Source: Rhyacichthys aspro (lineage: Eukaryota > Chordata > Actinopteri > Gobiiformes > Rhyacichthyidae). From it: a DNA stretch of 64,000 nucleotides. How positions within the stretch are numbered: position 1 is the stretch's first letter; every line of letters starts with the position of its first letter. Both the position numbers and the translations under genes were made by a program. The notes under the pieces were generated by a model that saw only the letters and a list, made by a program, of their open reading frames with translations, ran no database searches and was not told the DNA's origin. Below are positions 12,001 to 23,400 of this stretch, piece after piece. The stretch lies in assembly GCA_036850595.1 (NCBI GenBank), contig CM072165.1, forward strand, positions 8,628,109 to 8,692,108, read 5' to 3'.

Positions 12001-13021
12001 AAAATAGAAGTGAAAAAAATTTGGATCCTAGACATAACAGCTCCAAGCTTAATGTACTTTATAAAAATGACGGATGCCTTCACGAAACTAAACCGAAACC
12101 AACATGTGTTTAGATTTGTAAGATTAATTCTGCTTTCACATGAAATCTGACAAAGATGGGCAAAAACACTTTTATTTTAAGCCACAAGAGAAACTCATTT
12201 AGTTTCAGCACAAAATGTACAAAACGCAGAATATTAGAGCCATATATCAACATTGAGAGCTATAAAAATTTAAACAGCACAACATATAAACGGACAGAAA
12301 ATGTTGTCTATTCTTTACTGAAATTGTCCCTGTTTCAGATTTCAATGCTTGAAAAAGTGTGATGAAAAGGTTTAAGGGTGACAGCTCAATTGATTGAATT
12401 ATTACTTATTGAATAGGACTTGCATACAAAATAGCCGAGACCCACCTCTAGCTTGTACTTTCAATTTACATGACAGAAACTGTGCTTTATGAGATTACTG
12501 CGCCTCAGGTGATCATGTCCCCACTGTGTTTAATGTATTGTTTACAGCAGCGTGTGCACTGCAGCTGTGTTCACCATATGAATACAGAAATACACTTCCA
12601 CATTTCCATCTCTCTCAAAACCCACTAATATCTAAAATTATTTTCACTTTCCTGTAGGATTTTGCACTAGATCCTTCTCGGTTTCAGTCATTTTCATGGT
12701 TAATAGTCACAGTAAAGATAGAATTGATAAAACTCACTGTAATATTCACTATAATCCTTCAGAATCCTAAGATGAATGCTGATATAGCTCGGATAATATG
12801 ATTCCTTTTAGAGCTCGGGAACCGCTGTAACTTAATACTCACATATTGACTTTCTTATATCGACTGTGGAAGAATGAAAAATGGCCTCTGCCCATAAAAT
12901 AAATAAAGCCTTTAGATATCCTTGCACCTGTAATGAACATTATTGACTCATTAATTCTGTCATAAATCTTTCTTTCCTCTTCTAGTCCCAGACAGACTAC
13001 GTGGCTAAAGACAAGTCATAA
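1..13021 (+). CDS. rell1: RELT-like protein 1 (RELL1), 5' partial, seven exons
   Basis: This is a single-pass type I membrane protein of the RELT/TNF-receptor-related family. Joined segments: 1-71, 3294-3518, 6055-6126, 7274-7328, 9685-9933, 11694-11817 and 12986-13021. All junctions are GT/AG and the frame is continuous for 831 nt (276 residues plus TAA). Family hallmarks: an N-E-T glycosylation sequon before the membrane; a transmembrane helix at visible residues about 46-68, followed by the basic KRKGYRCTTE stop-transfer; the conserved IVHYIMKNEAN block; a TP/SP-rich linker; a Cys/His cluster; and the GEVTVLAVGRFRVTK block holding the RFxV docking motif that is known in this family to bind OSR1/SPAK. 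Human RELL1 has 271 residues, so length fits. RELL2 is less likely, because the YIMKNEAN and HLHTIGG blocks are RELL1-like. The start codon and signal peptide lie left of the window. The C-terminal 45 residues have diverged from mammals. Confidence 0.93.
72..3293 (+). other. RELL1 intron (3.2 kb)
   Basis: This AT-rich intron ends in a strong T-rich tract and TAG at 3291-3293. The short open frames in it have no coding character. I recognise no mobile element or RNA gene here. Confidence 0.6.
3294..3518 (+). CDS. rell1: RELL1 exon encoding ectodomain end and transmembrane helix
   Basis: The exon begins in phase 1 after a T-rich acceptor and ends ATG GGA G before GTAGGA. It carries the sequon N-E-T, an Asn/Gly-rich juxtamembrane stretch, the hydrophobic helix FALVPAFFLLGLLGVVICHV and the KRKGYRCTTE cytoplasmic anchor shared by RELT, RELL1 and RELL2. 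An acidic Glu-rich segment follows. It is the most diagnostic exon of the gene. Confidence 0.95.
3519..6054 (+). other. RELL1 intron (2.5 kb)
   Basis: This is non-coding, AT-rich sequence. It holds an hAT-like element end at 4481-4503 and short A or T runs. Nothing else is recognisable. Confidence 0.6.
4481..4503 (-). repeat. hAT-type transposon terminus (remnant)
   Basis: Read on the - strand this is CAGGGGTGCCCAAACC followed by TTTTTCC, the typical start of hAT/Charlie-like elements in vertebrates. I found no matching opposite end or 8-bp target duplication nearby, so it is a fragment. Confidence 0.45.
6055..6126 (+). CDS. rell1: RELL1 exon, conserved IVHYIMKNE block
   Basis: The acceptor is CTCTGCAG and the donor is GAAG|GTACAA. 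The exon encodes EMNDTMSENNDTVGQIVHYI and then MKNE, closely matching the NDSVNENSDTVGQIVHYIMKNE block of mammalian RELL1. It enters with AG (completing GAG) and leaves in phase 1. Confidence 0.95.
6127..7273 (+). other. RELL1 intron (1.15 kb)
   Basis: Non-coding. It contains a poly(A) run at about 6720-6735 and ends in a pyrimidine-rich acceptor (TTTCTGTTTCAG). No further feature was seen. Confidence 0.6.
7274..7328 (+). CDS. rell1: RELL1 exon, ANSDALKAM block
   Basis: This 55-nt exon completes Ala (G|CC) and encodes ANSDALKAMIHENSIDSDG. It is equivalent to the ANADVLKAMVADNS block of mammals. The donor is GG|GTAAGT. Confidence 0.94.
7329..9684 (+). other. RELL1 intron (2.4 kb)
   Basis: Non-coding. 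A perfect 14-bp tandem duplication (GATGAAATATGAAA twice) lies at 9256-9283, within a more GC-balanced stretch (9200-9480) that could be a conserved non-coding element. No mobile element was recognised. Confidence 0.55.
9256..9283 (+). repeat. 14-bp perfect tandem duplication
   Basis: GATGAAATATGAAA occurs twice head to tail. Confidence 0.9.
9685..9933 (+). CDS. rell1: RELL1 exon, TP/SP-rich linker, Cys/His cluster and GEVTVL block
   Basis: This is the largest RELL1 exon. It encodes a Pro-rich linker with PPLTP twice, then C-N-H-L-H ... H ... C-T-R-C (bases 9776-9835), a basic stretch, and GEVTVLAVG ending AG|GTGTGT. The split Arg codon is the first residue of the RFRV motif. The Thr-Pro/Ser-Pro sites suggest regulation by proline-directed kinases (inference). 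Confidence 0.95.
9934..11693 (+). other. RELL1 intron (1.8 kb)
   Basis: Non-coding. It contains a dispersed teleost repeat copy at 10826-10936 and a short tandem repeat of ACTTGTTTTG near 11659-11680, just before the acceptor. Confidence 0.6.
10826..10936 (-). repeat. Dispersed teleost repeat, copy 1
   Basis: The - strand reads GTCCAGAGTGTACCCGC, then GCTGGGATAGGCTCTAGCC and finally GGGACTAAGTGGTAGAA. The same order of motifs occurs at 46735-46846 on the + strand. This is a very common interspersed sequence of teleost genomes. I cannot assign its transposon class. Confidence 0.7.
11694..11817 (+). CDS. rell1: RELL1 exon beginning in the RFRV docking motif
   Basis: G completes the Arg codon, followed by TTC CGT GTA ACG AAA (F-R-V-T-K). 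The rest is a basic, Ser/Thr-rich tail (DKPARRTLLVTDSTPTSPTE). It ends CAACAG|GTCTGT in phase 0. Confidence 0.92.
11818..12985 (+). other. RELL1 intron (1.2 kb)
   Basis: Strongly AT-rich, non-coding. Contains AATAAA-like strings near 12899 that are unlikely to be used. Ends TTCCTCTTCTAG. Confidence 0.6.
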
Positions 13022-13026
13022 TCCAG
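12986..13026 (+). CDS. rell1: RELL1 terminal coding exon
   Basis: It encodes SQTDYVAKDKS and TAA (13019-13021), followed by 5 nt and a CAG|GTAAAA donor. Whether the intron is spliced or retained, the protein end is unchanged. The last residues have no counterpart that I recognise in mammals. Confidence 0.8.
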
Positions 13027-13446
13027 GTAAAAACTAAATAAAATGAACTGTTCCTCCTGTTTTTTAATATCTGTCTTATATTTGTTTTGTCGTTGTGCAG
13101 CTTTCCAAAGGACACTTTTCAAAATACACCCTGAGCACCGGCGCAGGAAGAGAAATATCTATCCGTGCATTCTTCCAGGATGAGCTGATGAGGAAGACGT
13201 GGATAACAAGTGTTGCTCGAGAAAAGGGGAAGTACAGTGTGTTTTTGTGACACACATTGCACAGATTTTATCCAGGATACACAAAAAGTGCCTTACGCAG
13301 GGCACGTAATTTCAACTGGTCCAGATGGCTTTTAATTCAGTAAAATAGAGACCGATAGAGTGTGTAATGTACATATGTGTTGGTATCAAATGGGTTTTTT
13401 ACATGAGAATTGCAAAACAAGCGGGAGCGGTTTCGGATCAAGCCAC

Positions 13447-13468
13447 GAGGAGGAGGAGGAGGAGGAGG
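13447..13468 (+). repeat. (AGG)n microsatellite
   Basis: About seven AGG units inside the RELL1 3' UTR. Confidence 0.9.
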
Positions 13469-14793
13469 CACACGATTAAATGCTCGCACAGTCAGGAAGA
13501 ACACCCTTAAATGTGATAACAAGAAAGCCCGCCGCAGTCATCGTAGCCCGAGAGGCGTGAACGTTATGTCAGAGCGCTCACCGGGCACGCTTCCATGTCG
13601 GCGCGTTTCTTATTCCAGTGTTTAAAAAGGGTGGACGAGAGCTAATCTGCTAACACCGCACAACACCACGTGTGTCGCCGGTGACAAATCATCCACGGCC
13701 TGAGCGTGACCGATCGTGCCGCCCCGCTTTTCGTATCCACCAACTACTGCCTTAACAAAACCCAGTGTATCGCTTATTAGCTGCTAATTGCTCATTTTAG
13801 AGATGTTCTTGTTTATCTAATCTCTTTTTTAATGTCAAAGTCCAAAGATATGCACCAAATTGTATCCAAAATCCCAGCCTCTTTTAATTAAGCTTGAATT
13901 TGAATAAACAAAGCAGATACTGTTTTTAAAAGCTTTAACTGAATCTAAATCTAAGCTCTGATCCTGTATATAGACTGATAGAAGCACCGAAGACACATTT
14001 CTTTTACCTGTTTTTACGTCTCGTCTGTGCTAAATGGAAACTAATCTGATTAAAGGTTGCATTTAATTAATTCGTCTACAAATATTTTATCATAAGCTGC
14101 CTGTATATTCATCAGTTTTGAGATCTCACGTGCACAGACCGTACAATTGGTTCCATTACAATTATTTTTCTTGTTAAATCTGTAAGCTGCGTGACAGTGT
14201 TGTACCGTAAGGGCATCAGCAAACTGTTTACAGTGTCAGGAATCAACTCATTAAGAGAGTATGGCTTTTTATTTTTGTGTGTGTTTCTTTTCAAACTGTG
14301 AGAATGTAAGAGAGAGACTCAACCTTGTCCATTCCTGCTCACATGATACAAAAACGGCATTGGAACCTTATGAATAAGTCACACAAACAAAAAGTCACAG
14401 AAACATATATGATTTTTTATATAGAGCATATCTTGTAAGAATTTTATTGTCAGAACGCTCAGAATTTAAATGTGCCCGACATATTATTTCAAAACACCAT
14501 GCGTTTTGTGTACAACACCTCTGACAACTTTCTCTCTCATAAACTGACAAAGAAATGTATCCAGCGCCAAAAATGTTCTATTTTGTGCGGTTCTCATAAG
14601 TTTCTACCTCTGTTGTCTGTTTGACAAAAAAACAAAAAAAGACAAAGGCAATATAGCCTCTTTGTGAGATGAATTTTTTTTTTTTTTGTCAAAATTGTGG
14701 CTTGTTTTTTGTAAATGTCATTTCGTTTTAATATAGAATGTTTTGATACTTTATAAGGGAGAGTTTTTATTGTTGAAACAAATGTTAAATGGA

Positions 14794-14799
14794 AATAAA
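14794..14799 (+). terminator. RELL1 polyadenylation signal
   Basis: AATAAA, about 1.8 kb past the stop codon and followed by GT/T-rich sequence. It is the first canonical hexamer at a plausible transcript end. Use is inferred. Confidence 0.55.
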
Positions 14800-14819
14800 G
14801 AATGGACGTTGAAGCGCGT

Positions 14820-17800
14820 TACAAATTTCTGTTTTTATGCAACAGGTGTGTCTCTAATATTTTTTCAGAGATTGGTTGTCATCTTGTATTCGTCCTCATT
14901 TCCTTCTCCTCTTGACACCCACCTCCTTCCTGCTCAACCTGTAATGAAAAGATGATTTGTCTTATTCACGTTGAATTGGGAGTCCAGTGACCTCCAGCTC
15001 TCTGTCATATTATTCCCACATAATGGAGACAAGACAGAGATGGATGTAAGAGGACGAGACCTGCTGTTGTCGACACTTTTTTTCCAGCATCTCTTGACGA
15101 AATATGGCATTACTAACACACATGTATATGTTTTTACTGCAGTGTTACTTACAGTATTGTGTGTGATTAACCCTGCTTCTGTGGTGTCACTTGACGGCGC
15201 CAGAGGGAGGATTGCCTTTCACAGTGTTGACAGGGCTGCGATGCGTTTACATGCAATGGGAAAGAAAACCCTTCTAACACACCCCGCCCTTGAAGAACGG
15301 ACCTGCCTTTTCTAAACACACATTGGAACAGGATTGGCTTTGGAGGTGCTAAACCTGTCAGAACGACGCGCTTGACGAGGACCTGGTGCAAATATTGACT
15401 TGTGTACATGTGTTTACCTTAGCTCTTCCACTGAGCATTGCTGTGTAACACTCAAGGAAAATAACACACCAATGCTATAGATTATAATAAAGCGCTTTTC
15501 ATGCATGAGTTCAAACGCTCTAAATTTATCAGGAGCACTGAATAATTCAGGCCTCCTGGCGACAGAGTTCTCGTGCCAATGCCAGGCTAAATGCCCTACA
15601 TCTTATCTTTGTCTCTGGTTAGCTGCCAGTGCTTTGAGGCTCTAGGCTCACGGGGCAAAGAGGGATTTTCAGGAATCATCTGGGACCAGGAAGAGAAGTC
15701 ACTGTTTAACTCTTTTGAACAGCAAACACACTGACCTTCTCTAACCTTCCATCGCCTGCTTTTCTTTCCCTCTCGCCTCACCGGAGCTGAAATGACTGTT
15801 TATACGTCAACCAGCTTTGGGAAAAGAATTGAATGGGAGTTAATGAATTAACCCGAGTGAAACATTAGCACATTTCCAGGGAGGTTGGACAAGTTCCAGT
15901 TTGGGTTTTGCTATTGGCTCAGACATTTAAAGGTGAAATATTCCATTTAATGTCATCGTGATGGATGGCTTGGATTTAATGAATTTTATGGACAAAGCAA
16001 CATTCAGAAGGTTGTTGAGCCAGAAGTGTGCAGAAGACAATTCAGGTGGGCAGATGGCACGTTTAAAAAACCTGGTTAAATTCAGTTCCTGTGCCTCTGA
16101 GAGAAAGAAGTGTATAGTCTGTGTCTATGTGCTACAATGAGGTGTGACATCACTAAGCCAAACAAAAGCCTTAAGAAAAACAAACATATGAACTGAGCAC
16201 ACCCTCCTCAGGGACTGTGCATCTCGCTCCCTAATGGACCCAATAAAACATTATGAAGGAATCTGACTTACAATTTTCTATTTTGATTTACTTTGTGACA
16301 ATATTAGTTTGTGCTGTCATCTAAAGGCAGGTTAGGTGGATTCGGTGGAACACTGAGTCATGGTCGACAACAGTGAAGTACAGCTAACGAAATACAGCAG
16401 AAGAAGAGGAAACCCAAAACTAGCTCATTAAGCTAACAGTTAATTTGAGTTCATTATCAAACCAGCAAAATGACCCAAAACACATATTTCTCTTAAAATA
16501 CAACACAATTTCATATCAGAGCTTTTTTGCTTGTCTGATTCAGTTTTGAAGGTGTAGAATATCTCAAAAGCATCATACATGTTTTCATTATGGGTGCTGT
16601 AATTATGCAACACACATCCCATGAGCCTTTGCTTGGAAAAACACAGGTGTATTCTATTTGATGTCATTATATGCTCCTGGCTTTCCCTTTGTCAAACATT
16701 TGCCTTGATGAGGGTTTAAAGAGTGGAAGCTTTGCTTTGCACAGGCCCAGATTAGGGTTTTGTTTTTCTTGTTGCATTGTGATCTGGGTGTGGGGTCCTT
16801 TCAAAGGGAGCTGAAACTACTGACAAATGTCAAGGCTGCTAAAAATAATCCCTTAAAACACAGGATGAGCTGCTTTGAGAAGATATGCAAGTGGCAGAAA
16901 AAAGTGTTGAAAGCCACGAGTTGTTGACCAAAGGAACAGTACAAATGTCAGCATTTAGATTTTCCCCTGTTGCATCAAACAGTATTTGTAATATCAAAGT
17001 CTGAAGTTATCCTGATTTAAGTTTAAGTCATTTCTTCCTCCTTCAAGCAAACACTTAATATGTTTGTCAAATACATCTTAGATCAGTTACTTGTTAACTA
17101 ATCTCTAACTTAAGTCTATCTTAATCTCTGTAGGATGACTCAGTCTTGCCCTGTGTCCATGTTGGTCTTGACTCAGTCTCAGTCACCAAAAGTCTTGGTC
17201 TTGATGTGGTCTTGACCGCAGCCTAGCCCCAGCTGCAGTGCCTTTCTATCCTAAGTTCAAAAGGATCAACATAGTGCTGTGACGCACACTGCGAGCTCTT
17301 TCTCTTATTTCAACACATTGATGAAAAGATGACTCACTGAATTGATTAATGTGGAACGCAGCAGCAGGTCCTGAAATGTTCCTGTGTTGTACAAGACAAT
17401 CACAGCGCTTCAGCTGCAGGTGTGACTCCAGTCTTCACACCAGCTGCACTTCTTTATAAATAAATGCTTCTAAATCTGTTTCACTCGTATGACACTATGT
17501 TTTTAGTGGAATTTTCTTTAAAGCTTGCACTAGACCAAAGGCACACACTGGCCTTAAACTGGCCCAGAGGCAGGTCCCATTGTGTGACATCATGTAGCAT
17601 GTGACAAAACTGCTGAGTATCAGTTTCATGTGGTATCGCTGATGTTTGAAACTCAATACGCTTCAGTGTTAAAGAAAAGCTGCAGGTACAGGCAAGAAAT
17701 TCCAAGTGTTTTGCTGGATATCTCAACATTTATGTGAAAAAGTCTAAAAAGAGAAGCAGGTTTCATGCTTGAGAAGACTCCACTATAATTGAGACAGCCA

Positions 17801-18195
17801 CAGCGAGCAATTACAGCCACACAGAAGTGCACAGGGATGGAGATAGAAAGGGGTGGACTAGAAGCATAGATAAATGTTCGAGAAAGGGTTTTATATTGGG
17901 CTGCGTTCCACCTCCTGCTTCAAAATGAATGACTTAGGTGCAAAGTCAGAGATTCAGGCTTATCAGTCACGCATGGTGTTCAAGTTTCCAAGGTTGTGTT
18001 AAGTGTGTTAGGCTCCAGAGAAAGCCCTAAGGTGTTCATTAGCCGCGAACTGGGGCCCCAAGCTCTGCCTGTTGAGGCTCTAACTGCAGCCCTTCTGAGA
18101 TTTAAACATCCAAGTCCCACAGTGAGCGCATTCATTTAGAAATACAAGCGTGTAAACAAGAAAACCACATGCTTTATAAGAAACAAAGCCCAAAG
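14820..18195. other. Intergenic region between the RELL1 and C4orf19 3' ends
   Basis: A 3.4-kb gap between convergent genes. Short open frames on both strands have no similarity that I recognise. No RNA gene or clear mobile element was seen. Confidence 0.5.
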
Positions 18196-19657
18196 TGTTA
18201 CTTTAAAGTACATCATTTTATTTTACAAAACAAATATATGTAGAAATGATTTGGCAGGCAAACTATGACTGCAGAGCCAGTCACAGTGGAACGTCATAAC
18301 AGCTTATTTAGCGTTTCTAGAAATATCTTTTCTCCGCACCTTCCAGCCTCAATTAGTTCATGATTAGGCACAAGGGCAGGCTCCAGGATTGAACTAATGT
18401 CACAGGCCAGACACAGAACACAAAGCCTGACCTATAAAATAAAAAAAATTACAGAGCTACTGGGTGAATTGATGGCCCCACAGCGGTTCATTTACCAGTG
18501 GTTTGACCTTAGCTGGTCTTGTTAGATTTTAAGGTCAGCGAAGGTCAAAACTTCACTTTTCAATAAAATGCTCAGGTCGCCACTTTTCATTGTGTCCTTT
18601 GGTAAAGTTGATTTATAGCTTGCATAGTTGACCTCGTGGCTGGAAGCAACACATGCTAAATTGTGCACGCAATTATACAAATTTACACAATCAGTGTGGT
18701 AAAAGGTGAGCCTACGAGCATGAGTATATGTTCATTCTGAAGAAACAAATGTTGATACATAAATTGAATAATTGGATATGCTTTAAATAACGCTCTCTTG
18801 CTTCAGAAAAATGTTTATCTCCTTTTAACAAATCAAAAGAATGCAAGATGAGGGTTTTTTATAAATAACAAGACAACATGGACACAAACATGGGTAGCAT
18901 GTAAAAAATGCAACAATGACCTTTCCTTTTCCTGCTCAGAGAAAGAGTGAGCAAGCTATGGCAAGCACTGGATTTTTGGAAAATATCAACTCAGTAGGCC
19001 AATGGTTAGCTACATGCTATCTTCAGACGTTAGGGCTAATTCCTCTGTGAAGGCAGTACTGACATGGCAAAGCAGTGAATGATCACATACAAGCGCATCA
19101 GCACTGTGGAGTGTCAAACACTATTCAAAGAGACTAGCGGCTGATATGGCTGCAGGCAGTATTCACAGTCTAGACAGTAAGGTCTCTTTACTTGGGGCTT
19201 ACACAATCCTTGCAGCGTTAGAAATGTTATCTTCTTCACAAGGCAGACGCTATCATCTGTCTCTGTGACCACTAAAAATCAAAGTTCAAACATAAATCTG
19301 GATTCACTTTTTGTAAACAGAGTTCCTTCATTTTACTTTTATCCTTCTTTCTAAGCACAACACAAGAGTGTTGTTCAGAACTGTGTCAAAGTCTTTGTGT
19401 GGTATTGAACACCTTTCAAGTTACATTAAATCTAGTCAGAATCTGTTTAGCTATAGCTGTATAATAAAAAAAATCCAATGATGCCTGAGGTGGATTTCTT
19501 ATTGTCAAAGAATAGCGGTGTCAGACACTAATAAATGTAAAGGAATAAAGTACTGGCCTGATGCTATTGTTCTAGACTTTGAAGTACTTTTCCTGTACAC
19601 ATCGGGTCAAGCAGCAACTGTTCATTCCTTAGTCATAAAATAAAACTACGTGAGGCC
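18196..19657 (-). other. C4orf19 3' UTR (inferred)
   Basis: AT-rich sequence from the TGA at 19658-19660 to the AATAAA at 18217-18222. No open frame of note. Confidence 0.45.
18217..18222 (-). terminator. C4orf19 polyadenylation signal (candidate)
   Basis: AATAAA on the - strand, about 1.4 kb downstream of the stop codon. The transcript end is inferred. Confidence 0.45.
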
Positions 19658-20444
19658 TCATTCAAAGTCCTCTCCAGCGGTGGCGGCCTCCAGAGCAGCG
19701 AGAGCCTCTGCTACCATTGAGTCCGTCACACTCTCCACTTCCTCCGCCTCGTTTCGGGGCTCATCCTCCTCATCTTCGCTCTTGGTCACCAAAATCCCGC
19801 TCTCGACAGTGGACAGTTCTGGAGTCTTTGGCGGCCTGTGGTCGTCCTTGGTGTCGACCGAGGACAGGCTGGTGGTGCTGGTGTGGATGTCCACCGACAG
19901 GACGCTCCCCTCGTCTCCAGTGTCACAGGGGTACTCGGGCGTCCCTCCCACTCCTTCGTCTATCTCGTCGGCGGACAGGCTTTCGCAGCCCGTCCTGCAC
20001 TCGGAGATCGACCCGCTCCAGCCGTTCCTCACTGCCTGGTGACCCCGCTCATTATAGTCCCTCTGGTTCCCATAGTCCTGTATCTCCGGATATACGGGCA
20101 CCTGGCTCGGCTCTCTGTCCTGCATTATCCATCGTGGCCCCGGTGCTTCGGGCTGGATGATGTACAGGGAGCCCTCTGCTGGCGGTGCGCTCGCCTGCCT
20201 GTGCACCTCTTTGGAAGGCACCGAATGCAGCCTGTGGTTCACATGGTTATTGTCCACTTCCAGTTTAAGAGTGCTATCGTTGGACTTGCTGAAGCCCGGG
20301 TTGTGGATGCCCTGTTTTTGCTTGTGGCCGCCGCGTTGCTCACCTCTGGGTGGCCCTCCTGAGAGGTAATGGGGCTGGTAGAGGGAGCTGCCTGCGGGGT
20401 CACTCTTCCTGCCATCCACTGCCACCGTGGGGTCATAAATGTAG
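19658..20444 (-). CDS. pgcka1: C4orf19 main coding exon
   Basis: Acceptor AG at 20445-20446. The first C completes Ser (AG|C), followed by YIYDPTVAVDGR. It is open to TGA and GC-richer than its surroundings, which also produces long but meaningless antisense frames. Confidence 0.9.
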
Positions 20445-23400
20445 CTGGAAAACAGAAACAGTGTTAATTATGGCGTAACAGTTTTGCTTCTCAGTTATTG
20501 CTGGTTTGAATTTTAAAATTCATACCGTTCGGTGTTAAATTATAAGTGATGGTTAAAAACTAAAGGAACAACCAAACAAAGCAAAGTAAATTCAGTGTCT
20601 TTCCATCAACAGCCGTAGACAGAGTCAACTTTCACAGCTTTATTTCCCGGCGACAGACAGACTATTTTAGTCCGTCTGGGCTCCAGGAGTCAGATGTTCC
20701 TTGTGTGAATCAATAAAAACACCCTCGCACACCCAGCATTGGCGGGAACAAGGCATTGTGCAGTCAGTGCCCCTTTGTAAAATGCCACTGTTACTGTAAC
20801 CCAGACATTTACTTTCCCTGCTAAAGCTGTGCTAATACTTGTCCTACTCACTATTTCTCTTTGCTTCAGTTTAAACTCTACTGACAAACTACAGCAGCCT
20901 CAGAGGGTCAAAACTCAAAAGGGTTTAGGGTCAGCCTCAAACAAAACTAAAAGTCATAAGGATATTTCAAAAATAGAAAAATTAAAAATGTCCAGGTTTT
21001 CCAGGATTCTGTTTTGCCCTGTATTCTGTTGATAATTTCTTGTTTTTATTCATACCTAGATGTCGATTCATAAGCCTTATTTATTGGGCTGCTGTGCCTC
21101 TGTGATACCTGGATTGTCTGACAAGCTTTAGCAGCTCTCAAACACACTTGACAGCTATGAGGCAGTGTTGGCAGGGGGCTTTGTTTTTTGCTTTCTGTCT
21201 CTCGGCCGGTGTATGAGGCTGTCAGACGTCGCCTGCTGCGATTGCTCTGGGTTCCTCACACCCATCTGCTTTGTGAGTTCATTTGTTTTCTCCTCCATCC
21301 TCTGCCTCGCCGTCTGGTAGCTACACCTCTAATTCACTGGCCTTTTGCTCTTGACTTCTCTGTTTGAGCTCCTTCTCTCTACCTTAACCAGAACACACGA
21401 CCTGAGAATTAACAAGATAACTTCTACTCATATTGATTGGCTCAATAATGGCTTGCTTTCTCTCCTACTGAGTCACACAATTCACTCTTGGGCTTCTATC
21501 CAACACAGCACACAGAGGAAAGCTGAGAAAATGAATGTTTTCCATTTCTTTGGTGCTGCCAATGTGAAATTTCAAGGTTTCATATCAGGCAAACTGAATA
21601 TAAATAAACTGGACTAAGGCTGTGTGAGAAAATAAACTAAGACTACACCCTCTCTTTGAAGCTATTTGTAAAAAAATGGCAAAACTTGTAGTTGCCTTTT
21701 AAGGCGACTGTTTGTGATTAAAGAGAAAAAATGGCACCAGTTGTGTATTTTATTAACAAAACAGGCCTTTTGCATAAAGATGGTGCAGTAGAATCTAAGG
21801 AGTTCCTCTTTTTTTCCTCTTTGGAAAACCCCTAACACTCATGTTGTGTACAGTGATGTACTTCCTGCAAAAAATATACGCAAATCCTCAGGTGTTATTT
21901 ACTGTAACTTACAGTGGTGTGTTTAAAGTAGTTTAATCACTTTAATCACACTTTGTACAGTTACGTAAGAAGGACACACCTGGTGCATGTTAAAACTTAA
22001 CAGCGTACTACAGCGAACACTACAACGTGTTTTGTAATGTAAAGCAGAGATACATGTGGACTTTATGTGTGACTGTGGTTTTCTGAGGTATTTTTGTGCA
22101 TGAAAGTGAATGAAACTGTCAGATAGCTGTGATGTAGCCCAGAAGTTGAAAGTGCTTCTAATTTGAGAAATAAAAGAAAATAAGAGAATAAAGGATAGGG
22201 TCCTATCTTGTGATCACTGCTCAAATAGAAAGCTGTGCATGTAAGTCATTTGTTTTTCTCTAGAAGCAGAACTGGCCTGAAACAAGCCCAGACTCTAATC
22301 TTCACCAATATGTGTTGGTTCAATCAATGGCATTTTAGATCAATTTTAGTTTTTTGCCTTGAAGTACTTTCTACTTAAAACAAAGCCTTGAAGAAAATGC
22401 TAGGGAAAAACAAGTGCCAGTGTCTGTGGCATAAAGCAGCATTAGCATGTGTGGGGAATGTGATACTAAGTGTGCAGTGTTGACCCAGTAACCCACCAGC
22501 CCACCCTGCCAAACCCCAAACACTGCTAAGCCCAGAAATGTGACACTCCACACAATTAAGGAGGTATGTGATGGTGTCACAAGCGTTCACATGCGTGTCT
22601 TTGACGTGGGAAAAAAATGTGGTGCTGGGAGGGATTACGACTCTGGTATGTGAATCACAGTGTGGCCTTTTATTAATCCGCAATCAAAAACTCGTTTTCC
22701 TGCCCGCCGCTGTCTCCGCGCTCACCTCGGAAATCACAGCAACTCTGTGTTGGCTTTTAATGAGTGGACGGTCCAGCAGAGGAATACAGTAACCAGGGGT
22801 GATGGCTATTGGCATATTGACTCCTGGTTTGTACAAAGGGCCGCGTGAGCCTCACAGTGCAGCCGTATTATAAAAGGACCCTTCACTATCTGCATCAGAA
22901 TGGACACGAAATCACTATTTGGACAAGGACGCATTTACATCAGTGGAGTTTTACATTGCTTAGTGTGGAAAAAGTAAATGTAAGTGATATGTAGCAAACT
23001 AAGGTGAAGCCAAAATGTAGTTAGTTTTCCATCAAATAAACAATCTCAATATATTTCCAAATCTGAATGCTCTTTTTGACAGCCTACTATACTAAAGCAA
23101 TTAATAAACTGTATTGTCTCATCATACAGAAGATGGCTGCACAATATATCACTAATATGTTATCACAATATGAATAATTGCATCGATACTGCAAAGAGCT
23201 GACTGAATCGCATTTGATCATATTATGAAGTTTTATTTGACAGGCATTCACACTTCTAAAATGAAATTGTGATACAACTACATTTTAAAGTGACTTGCAC
23301 CAATGTGACGAGCAGAAGTTAGTGCAGAGCCTTATATTTCTTTTTCTCATACACTTCAGTTCAACTTAGCTATTGGTCATTTCCTGATATTATTATAAGT

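Larger units (their letters stand above)
13101..14815 (+). other. rell1: RELL1 3' UTR
   Basis: Follows acceptor TTGTGCAG at 13100. About 1.7 kb, with a CpG-rich segment (13400-13740), an (AGG)n run at 13447-13468, Pumilio-type TGTANATA sites at 13368 and 13965, and an AT-rich distal half. It ends at the AATAAA of 14794. Confidence 0.65.

Noticed and set aside
12897..12906. AATAAA-like strings before the last RELL1 coding exon
   Set aside because: They lie in an intron upstream of the terminal coding exon. Use would truncate the protein, and nothing supports it.
19650..20362. Antisense open frames of 130, 147 and 174 residues opposite the C4orf19 main exon
   Set aside because: They are shadows of a GC-rich, Ser/Pro/Asp-rich coding exon. 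Their products are low-complexity, with no splice signals or recognisable family.
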